From Penium margaritaceum (lineage: Eukaryota; Streptophyta; Zygnematophyceae; Desmidiales; Peniaceae): 50,294 nt of DNA. Shown piece by piece: positions 42,960-50,294 of the stretch (position 1 is the stretch's first letter; every line of letters starts with the position of its first letter). A program made the position numbers and the translations under genes. The notes below the pieces were generated by a model that did no database searches, was not told where the DNA came from, and worked only from the letters and a program-made list of their open reading frames with translations. The stretch spans positions 16,688-66,981 of the forward strand of contig SZWC01003579.1 in the NCBI GenBank assembly GCA_023375785.1, given 5' to 3'.

Positions 42960-45900
42960 TCAATTAACACTTGGGATGAGGAGGAGATAGAGGAGGACAC
43001 ACGCGAGGCCGAGATTTGTGTATTTGAGGAGATTCTTCAAGAGGTACGGCTGGGATCACAACCTGTCACTCTGCCACTTTCTCATTGTTAGGATCAGGCA
43101 CGTCGTTCAGCAACGTTCACTTTTCTTGGCATTCCTCTCATTGGTGGTCTCCCTATACCCCATCCACCACCTCCCGAGCTTGAGGTCCCCCTTCCCATGG
43201 ACCAAGGGAATTTGAGACACCTCCACCCTGTTATGATACCGACAAGGGCTTTGATTGCTGGGAGACCTTGTTTCAGGTGTGGGCCAACTCTGAGGGCGTC
43301 TGGCCTTACTACCACAGCTAGTACTAGACTCCCAATGCTGACTCGGATTAGACAGCAGCGAGAGCGATGCGCCGTCTGCTCTATGCCATGCTGCGGGAGA
43401 CTGTGGTTGACTTCTATCAAGGGCGACCCGACTGCCTGAGTTTCACTCCATCTGTCAGGGTTCCACGGAGCTTGTAGCTAATTCCCGGAGGCCCGCGATG
43501 CGCCTTTACACACGCCTTGGCACCGGTGGTAGGACACAACTGTGGACACTCAACACCATCATGATTGGGGCACACCTGGACCATGTGAATCTCTTTATGG
43601 TCTTTGAATATGTGGCGCTCTTTGAGTTTTTGGAGTCTGTGCAATTGCTTCCTTGGGCCCATCGCTACTTCCTCCAGGCCACATCGGCTCATGAGGCTAC
43701 AATCGTCCATCAACATAGTCATATTCTTCTAGCAGTGAATGCAATCCCTCCTACGCCTCGGTCCTAGTTCACCAATCCCTCCTCCACCACTTCCTCCTCC
43801 TCCTCCCTTACTCTGAGGAGCCACGCTCAAGATATTGTAACAGCCGCAAATGGGAGGAAGGGGAAAGCGCAACATGGGAAGGGATAGAAATAGTGATAGT
43901 ATCAGCTGGCAAGGGGTGGCAATGAACGTTCTGTCCTCATCTAGAACTGTGGAGGCACTCATTGCTACTCGGAGTCTAAGTAGCCCCTTGATCAGAATTG
44001 GATCATGCGCGGCCTTCCTCCAGTGACACATGGATGGGTTGTGTTGCGACCATGACTGTAGCAAACACATCAGCTTCAACAAGTAGCAACAGTGATATGG
44101 ACCCTCTGGGTTGCATGATCGCAGAGCTTCACCAACTACTAGCACTTCGTACTCAGGGAGTTGTGGGTGTGCTGTCACATCCAATTGGTCCCAAGACAAC
44201 TTGTCTTACTTTGTCTGCTATACGTGATAGTGTTTGTGTGGGAGTTGAGTTGGCTTGCGATGAGGATGGACTTGACAGTACCGTCTGGCTTTATGAGTCA
44301 CAGATCCGTGCTATTCGTTGTTGTCCTGAGTCCTCTGTTACACATCTAGTAGAGGCAGAGTGTTCTTTGGCATGTTTTTCAGTGTTGATGGCTGGTCGTG
44401 ACCACCCATCACATGACATGTCGCTGTAGTGACTACGTTGTGATTGGTCTCGTTGCGTTCGTTTGCTCTGTTTGCACAGGGTTTTGTCATTCGTTGCCTG
44501 GATAGGGATTCAGGGTTTTGCAATTTGATGGTCTGTCTCACCCCTTACATTTTTACGTGCGCTTTGTCCCTGCTCTCTCTTTGTGTGTGCGCCAGGATGG
44601 GTCTCATTGTTGAGCACTCTGCTGATTGTGCCACAGTGATTGCTCTTCACACACATGCCATCATGCTTCATGCCTCTGTTGTTGATGACCTCCATCATGT
44701 GTCTAATTGTATTTCCTATGTTTCTTCTCTCCCTCTCTCTTCTACGCATGTTTTTGTCACTAGTGTTCTCTCCCCTGAGTACCAATGCTTGTTACATCGT
44801 CGCCTCTGCCATGTGAGCTCGAACACTATGTCCAAGCTCATTCGAACTCAGGCAGCCTTAGGTCTTGACACGTCTTCTTTTGAGAAGCCGCCCAAAACCA
44901 ATAGTCTTTTTTGCATCCAGGGTAAGATGCATCGTAGCTCTTACCCTGAATCCTCCTCTCGGGCACTACGTTCACTAGAGGTTGTCCAGTCGGACCCCCT
45001 CGGTCCTCTCCAAGTCGAGTCCTTCTCAGGTCGGGGTTGATATGTCCTCACCCAGACTGATGAATTCACTTGGATTCGGTGGGTCTAAAGCCTCAACCAC
45101 AAGAGCGATGTTGCACTAGCGTTCCGTCCGTGGCTGGTGATGGCTGAGAGTCAGTCTCATTACATCCTTCACACGTTCCGCTTGATTGTGGTGGCGAGTT
45201 CTTAGGTGAGATGGATTCCTACTTTACTGAGCGTGGTATCTTTCACCAGCTCTCTGCCCCTGTTACACCACAGTACAATGGTGTGGCGGAGCTTTGGAAC
45301 CATATAATGGAGGATGCGGCTCGTGTTAAGGAGTTTGACTGTGGTCTTCCAGGGTCCTTTGCCTTTGAGGACTTTTCCTACATGACGTGGGTGTGGAACC
45401 GCCTACCGCATGACCCGCTTTTGGACCATGTAACGCCATACGAGCTGTGGTTTGTCCACCCCACTCCATCTCACTCACGTTTGGGGGTCTCTCGTCTGCG
45501 TCTTGTACACCAAGGACCAGCAAGGGTGCAAATTCTCATCTTGGAACGTATGTGTACTTTCCTTGGCATCTCTCAGCAGTCAAAAGCCTGGTGTTTTTGG
45601 GACCCTACTCGCCATCGCATTTTCGAGTCTCAAGATTCTATCTTCTTTGAGGCTCTCACTTATTAGGACGATTCCAGTATTTTGTCGCTGGCCGCCACCC
45701 ATGTTCCTACCTGTGTGGCTTCCCTGAGGACGGGGGAGTCTAGTCTTGTAGATGGTTCCGTCCGGACCTCCTCGCATGCGGTCCATTCTCCGGCTGCTGA
45801 CAATCTGTCCATCGTGACTGTGGATATAGTAGCCCCATCAGTCCCCTTCGGCACACCTGGTCCTGTGCTAGTGTTGGTCAACTCTGGCACACCTGCTCCT

Positions 45901-46310
45901 GTACAAGGGTCAGTCCCCTCTGGCACACCTGGCCCTGTGTCAGTGACCGTCCCCTCTGGCACACCTGCTCTTATACGAGCGTCAGTCCCCTCTAGCACAC
46001 CTGGTCCTGTGCCATTGTCGGTTCCTTCTGGCATACTTGCTCTCGTATGAGTATCAGTCCCCTCTAGCATAGCTGATCCTATGCCAGTGTCAATCTCCTC
46101 TAGCACAGATCATCCTGTGCCAATGTCAGTCCCTTCTGACGTATGTGATTCCACGCCAGTAGCAAACTTCCCAGCCACACTCACTACCGTGCATACACCC
46201 ATTTCTCCTATAGCTATGGCCCAAAGTCCTTCCCCACAGCTTGAGGTGAGAACCTTAGTGTCAGGCTACTCCCGCGAGCCCGGTGGTTGTCTCCGACCAC
46301 GAGCCTCTAG
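42960..46310 (+). pseudogene. gag and integrase of element 6
   Basis: Gag pieces correspond to element 4: 'KGFDCWETLFQVWANSEGVW' in one frame near 43235-43310, 'MRRLLYAMLRETVVDFY' near 43360 and 'MRLYTRLGTGG' to 43767. Integrase: 'LLHRRLCHVS' and 'FCIQGKMHRS' zinc-binding part (44790-44945), 'VVQSDPLGPL' (44980), 'PQYNGVAELWN' with catalytic Glu (45270-45300), 'MTWVWNRLPHD' and 'SKAWCFWDPTRHRI' (to 45666). A TAG at 45664 and further stops break the frame. A protease active site was not found. The linker with 12-residue repeats follows. Confidence 0.8.
45847..46140 (+). repeat. 36-bp minisatellite encoding 12-residue Pro repeats
   Basis: About eight tandem 36-bp units encode variations of SGTPGPVxxxVP in the integrase-RT linker of element 6. 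The later units are decayed and one carries an in-frame TGA (about 46048). The equivalent linkers of elements 1 and 4 are Ser/Pro-rich but not repetitive. Confidence 0.8.
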
Positions 46311-47083
46311 TGTGAGAGTGTGTGCTCTCTGGAGATGTAGCCTTGGTGTGTGGAGAGCACAGTCCCAGTGGACAGATAGACTTGGAGATGTCTGGAAACC
46401 AGAACTGAAAATGACAGAATTACAGGTTAATGACAATGAACAAAGTACAAGGCATTCATATTTTTTGGCCGGCTGGTCATGGTCCTTGCCTACTGCTTTC
46501 CTAGCTTGCTATACCAAGCTACTTGCTCCTGAATCTATTCCTCTGCTTGCTCCTGAACCTGGTGCTCTCCTTGCATCGAATGCCTAGTGCGAGAAGTCTT
46601 GGGCCATTGACTGTGGAGATCGAAGGTCCGTTGTGTCTCTCGGAGACCCGCCGCTCGACGCCTCTCGAAAGTGGGTGCGGTCACCGTGTTGCGAACGCCA
46701 TTGGGAGTGCTGCAACCGTCGCGCGGTCGCAGCCACCATGTTTGCTGCTGCTGTTGATTACGTGTGTTGTCGGGAGCTCCTGCTAGAGAGAACCCCTCGG
46801 CGGATAGCGTATCCCAAACGCTATTTGCCAATGGGATGACAGCCACCCTCGCGTGGAACGTTTGGAACGCCACGTGGGGGTTTGCACGAAACAGCCCCTT
46901 GGCATCGGCATGAACTCCACGCTGGCGCTCGCTCGCGCGCTCACTCCTACTCCTCCTCGTATCCGCGGTCGAGTGGAGGTGAGACCGACCGCGGATTTCC
47001 AAACAAATGGAAAAGGGCCCAAATGCCCCTGAAACTCGGTCGAGGCCCCGAGTATGCCAGAAAAAGACGAGCACCTCATTACA
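46311..47083 (-). mobile_element. Solo LTR (773 bp) inside element 6
   Basis: Plus-strand ends are TGTGAGAG and CTCATTACA, with target duplication TCTAG on both sides (46306-46310 and 47084-47088). The linker of element 6, which is continuous in element 4, is interrupted exactly here, and removing the segment with one TCTAG rejoins the frame. I see no gag, pol, primer site or internal direct repeat. The orientation is a guess: read on the minus strand it starts TGTAATGAGG, resembling the start of the chromovirus LTR at 40823. Confidence 0.85.
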
Positions 47084-47755
47084 TCTAGAGCTCAGCGCAG
47101 TGTTGACCCAGCGCCTAGACGTCTGACTCGTAGTCTTCAGAATGGCGAGCCTGGCTTGAAGGCCCTTGGCCTGAGTGTCCAGACAAGCTACACTGAGGTG
47201 CATCCAACATATCCTGTCAGCCATGAGTTGTTGTCCCGTGAGTTCTTGGTCGCTTACGATGCCGATGAGTCCAGAGGTGTGCGTTCTGGCCACCCAAAGC
47301 TCTCCCTCAACGACACCTGATCTAGGCACATTGAAGGAGGCACTCTCGGCTGATGATGCACAGCATTGGCCTGCTGCTTGTGAGGATGGGCTAAGATCCA
47401 TCCAAGAGCATGGTGTCTGTGAGCTTGTTGATCTCCCACCTAGACAGAAGGCTGTATAGGACAAGTGGGTCTTTTGTAAAAAGGTGAAGCCTGTCGGCAC
47501 ACTGGACTGCTACAAGGCTCGCTTGATGGCCAAGGGGTTCTCACAAGTTGAGGGCGTTGATTTCACTGAAGTTTGCACCCATTGGCCGAATGACTACCGC
47601 TCGTGCCGTATATAGGGTTCTTGCTCACCACGATTGGGAGCTACACCAGATGGATGTGAACAACACGTTCCTCCATGGCACTATAGAGGAGGAGACCTCC
47701 ATGGTCGAGCCGCCTGGATCTGAGGTCGGTGACAAGGTCTGGCACACCTCTGACT
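47084..47755 (+). pseudogene. RT N-terminal part of element 6
   Basis: The frame resumes with 'RLTRSLQNGEPGLKALGL' (element 4 equivalent: STRGVVSGDLDTNALGLN), then the RT start 'HWPAACEDGLRSIQEHGV', 'CYKARLMAKGFSQVEG' and 'WELHQMDVNNTFLHGTIEEE'. TAG at 47458 and a frameshift near 47565. It stops near 47755 before the YVDD box, against unrelated gypsy D sequence. Confidence 0.83.
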
Positions 47756-49136
47756 CAACTCGCATTGAAGGATCACCAATAGTAATGGGGTAAGAAGGAG
47801 CAAAACTACTTTGAGGAGCTAAAGTTTGCAATGTGTGACGCTTTGGTACTAGTCCATCCGAATTCATCCAAGGAGTTTATTAGGTGACAAATGCAATTGA
47901 CTATGTTATTAGGGCAATGCTGATGTAGGATATTGAGAGGGGGTCACAACCAATTGCGTACGCATATTGCAAGATGAAAGCTGCATAGGTGAATTACACA
48001 ATCCATGAAAAGGAAATGCTAGCAATGAAGAATTCATTCAACCATTATCGTTGCTACCTGGAGTCGCGATACTACATGGTCTTCAAAAATCACTATGCAT
48101 TGAAGCACCTGAAGATGCAACCAAACTTCATATATGACTTGCTAGAGTTCGTGGAAGGAAGTTTTGATTACAGGGTCTAGCACAAGACAGGGATGATGAA
48201 TCCAGCAGATCGTCTGTCAATGAGGCAAGACCTTGACCTCAATGTCATTTGATTGCTGATGAGATCTCCAGTCATGCATATCCTATTCGAAAAAAGCTAT
48301 GGTATGGACAAAGTTCGTAGGTGGTGTGTTAGAAGATGACACATGGGATGGAGTATTTTCACAAAAGAGTCAAGAGAAATGATTGGCATGCCAGAATATG
48401 CACCTTTGAAGAGGTTACTATTGGATGAGGTGTATGAAATTCACCGCTCATGTCACTTTGGATTCTACAAGATGCTCAAGGCCTTGGCCCACCAATATTG
48501 GTGTTCATCAATCGCGACGAATTATAGGAGGTGTGTGAGCATTTGCGATGTGTGCCATTGTATCAAGGCGTAGAAGACCAAGCCACTGAGAATGTTACAA
48601 CCATTGGCAGCATCAGAACGACCATGAATATAAATCTTGCTCAACTACATCAACAGGTTGCCTGTGATGCATCACGGTAACAACATGGTGTTGGTTGTGG
48701 TGGGTCAGTTCTCAAGGATGGCATATTTCATCGTGTGTCTATAGAGCATCATGGCTACTAGGACAACTCAACTAATCCTCAGTCAACTCATCAAGTTGTA
48801 CGGAGTGCCGTAGTTGGTGGTCTTGGCTTGCAATCCATGCTTCACTTTCCACATATGGAGGGATACCATGGGGAAGCTGTTCACAAAGATGCAAGTGACC
48901 AGAGCATAACACCCACAGAGAGACGGGTAGACAAAGTGCATGAACCAGACTTTGGAGGAGCTGTTAGGGATTATGATCTCACTGGGTGGAGAGGATTGGG
49001 AGGAAAAGCTTTGAGTGGCATAGTTCACTTACAACTTGGCGGTGCGAGTATCAACAAGAAAATCACTATTTGAGGTGGTTTCTGGCCACCAACCATTGAT
49101 CTCAGCCATCCTTACAACAACATCATCTCTCTCAGG
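47756..49136 (+). pseudogene. RNase H and integrase of chromovirus-like gypsy D
   Basis: Plus strand: RT tail 'EELKFAMCDALVLVHP' (about 47815), RNase H 'QPIAYAYCKMKAA', 'YTIHEKEMLAMKNSFNHYRCYLE' in pieces and 'HYALKHLKMQ' (47950-48120), then the integrase zinc-binding region 'HRSCHFGFYKMLKALAHQYWC' in pieces and 'CDVCHCIK' (48450-48570), and a decayed core to 'FEVVSGHQP' (49070-49095). Many stops. Element 7 adjoins at 49137. Confidence 0.82.
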
Positions 49137-49752
49137 TGTGTAGCAGATTTCTTTCAAGAATGAGAAAACAAGGAATGTGTTTGATTGAATCAATTACAGA
49201 GAGCTAGGATGACTTGTGGCCTAAGAAGCAAAACAGAAAGCTAAATAGCAAGTCGGGTGAGGTGAGGTGCTGTGAAGGGGAGCTGGTGGGGAGGTGAGGT
49301 GGTGGGAAGATGAGGTGGTGGGAAGGTGAGGTGGTGAGAGGGTGAGGTGGGGAGGAGGTGAAGTGTGGTGGTGATGTGGGGAGGTGAGGTGGTGGGAAGT
49401 TTAGGTGGGGAGGTGAGGTGGTGGGAAGATGAGTTGGTGGGAAGGTGAGGTGGTGGGGAGGTGAGGTGATGGGAAGGTGAGGTTGCCCAGATTTGGGACA
49501 AGGATAATCTGGGGTGAAATGGTGGTGTAGCCTGTTATAGAAGAGGGGCAAGGTGGGGCAGCCCCTGGATGGGATAATGCATGGAGTACGTCTGTGAGTA
49601 TATGGGCAGGGTAGTCCAAGAAGCGACAAATAGGTGGGGTAGCCCAGTGACGGATGAAATGGTGAGCTGGGTGCTCATGGGGGGAATTGAACCTGTGAGG
49701 TGAGTCACTTTAATCAACGTGAGAAGCAAGAGACTCAGATTTTGCTGGCACA
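49137..49752 (-). repeat. 3' LTR of element 7 (Ty1/copia), with internal minisatellite
   Basis: Plus-strand ends TGTGTAGC and GCTGGCACA, about 616 bp, next to the purine tract (complement of ccccttaga) and RNase H end of element 7. The left end cuts gypsy D integrase, with candidate target bases tcagg (49132-49136). Near the sense start lies a perfect Pol III B-box GGTTCAATTCC (complement of 49683-49693). The right LTR is outside the window, so the boundaries are provisional. Confidence 0.65.
49250..49490. repeat. GGTGAGGTGGTGGGAA-type minisatellite
   Basis: About 15 imperfect tandem units of 13-18 bp built from ggtgaggtggtggga(a/g). The plus strand is purine-rich with regularly spaced G pairs and triplets. 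The open frames through it on the minus strand (Pro/His/Thr-rich) are composition artefacts. Confidence 0.85.
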
Positions 49753-49771
49753 CCCCTTAGAATCCTGGTGC

Positions 49772-50294
49772 TCACAGTGAAACCCCTTCAAGCTGAGGAG
49801 GGCAAAGGCCTAGGAGAGGAAGGAGGCGGAGGTGGTCTTTGTGGAAGAAGCCTTTGGTGAAGATGTCCGCTAAGATGGCCGCGGAGGATACATGGCGGAT
49901 GTCCAGGTGAACAGACTGCACTTGCTTGTAGATGTAGAAGTACCGAAGCTCGATGTGCTTGGTAGGGGCGTGGAACACCGGGTCCTTTGTGAGGGTGATG
50001 GTGCTGGCATTGTCGTACCACAAGCGAGGCTAAGGCTGGGGTTTACCAAGCTTGTGGAGGAGGGTGCAGAGCCAGGTGGCCTCTTGTGCTACCATGGTAC
50101 CAGCGTAGAGTTCCGCCTTGCAAGAGGAGAGAGAGATGGAAGAGAACCGAGTGGATCGCCAAATGATGAGACCAGAACCAAGGATGAAACCATAGCCTTA
50201 GGTAGAATGGCGATCCGATTGGTCGTTGGTCCAAGACGAGTCGGTGAAACCCTCGAGAGAGATATCCAGGGATCCACCAAGAGTGCGGCCGTAC
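49772..50294 (-). pseudogene. RNase H of element 7 (Ty1/copia), runs off the window
   Basis: Minus-strand copia RNase H: 'LEGFTDSSWTND', 'SSCKAELYAGTMVAQEATWL', 'WYDNASTITLTKDPVFH', 'TKHIELRYFYI', 'HVSSAAILADIFTKGF', ending at the stop near 49774. Two in-frame stops (TAG or TAA near 50199 and 50030) interrupt it. It is close to common plant copia RNase H and differs from elements 1-6. Confidence 0.83.

Larger units (their letters stand above)
41645..47755 (+). mobile_element. Ty1/copia retrotransposon, element 6, truncated at both ends
   Basis: It contains the last 268 bp or so of a 5' LTR related to that of element 4, a primer site, a long leader, gag, integrase and the start of RT, all on the plus strand. 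Both ends are cut: the LTR starts abruptly against gypsy C, and pol ends within RT against gypsy D. A solo LTR is inserted in the linker (46311-47083). Gag and linker similarity place it next to element 4. Confidence 0.85.

Noticed and set aside
46535..47500. 321-codon minus-strand open frame
   Set aside because: It crosses the solo LTR boundary and the opposite strand of element 6 RT, so it cannot be one ancestral gene.
49204..49629. 141-codon Pro/His-rich protein
   Set aside because: It is read through a G-rich minisatellite and has no sequence outside the repeat that looks coding.
1..50294. CRISPR array, prophage or bacterial operon
   Set aside because: No spaced direct repeats of CRISPR type; all recognisable coding is eukaryotic transposon.

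Overview
This window looks like transposon-packed nuclear DNA from a eukaryote of the green-plant lineage. It holds several Ty1/copia elements, Ty3/gypsy chromoviruses with a C-terminal chromodomain, a Mutator-like (MULE) transposase gene with spliceosomal-type introns, and TA-flanked inverted-repeat DNA. I see no intact host gene, operon, rRNA gene, CRISPR array or functional tRNA gene. A streptophyte alga is my guess from the mixture of element types; species is not determinable here. Six single N characters mark contig joins. Four of them are flanked by duplicated sequence and one hides missing sequence, so lengths near them are unreliable.

Layout. A minus-strand chromovirus (gypsy B) appears as scattered pieces: 3' LTR and chromodomain at 633-1250, integrase at 16898-17797, and RNase H plus RT at 25082-26650. 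Between the first two pieces lies copia element 1 (plus, 1272-16897). Its 5' LTR carries a 623-bp MITE, and its pol is split by copia element 2 (minus, 6501-13255, target duplication CGTTC). Between the integrase and RNase H pieces lies copia element 4 (minus, 17803-25076, target duplication GTAGT/ATAGT). Copia element 3 (minus, 27495-31938, target duplication CCGAA) sits in an unidentified coding-like region. Then come the MULE gene (33474-36836, minus), a truncated chromovirus A (37976-40823, minus), the end of chromovirus C (41086-41640, minus), copia element 6 (41645-47755, plus) with a 773-bp solo LTR inside it (target duplication TCTAG), a plus-strand chromovirus D fragment (47756-49136), and the 3' end of copia element 7 (49137-50294, minus).

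Two copia lineages are present. Elements 1, 4 and 6 have a primer-binding site for the 3' end of initiator tRNA-Met (clear in 4, recognisable in 1 and 6). Elements 2 and 3 instead carry a 15-nt site matching the anticodon arm of initiator tRNA-Met, the half-tRNA mode of priming. In elements 2 and 3 the LTRs also contain a tRNA-like segment with Pol III A-box and B-box similarity, in the sense orientation, upstream of a TATA box. The element 3 LTR adds a cluster of heat-shock-element-like motifs just upstream of its TATA box. This combination is the most unusual thing in the window.

Every autonomous gene set seen here is broken. Most in-frame stops are ones expected from C-to-T or G-to-A change (CAG to TAG, CGA to TGA, TGG to TAG or TGA), as in old, methylated, silenced transposons. 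In three cases (element 2 in 1, element 4 in gypsy B, solo LTR in 6), removing the insertion and one target copy restores a continuous reading frame of the host element.
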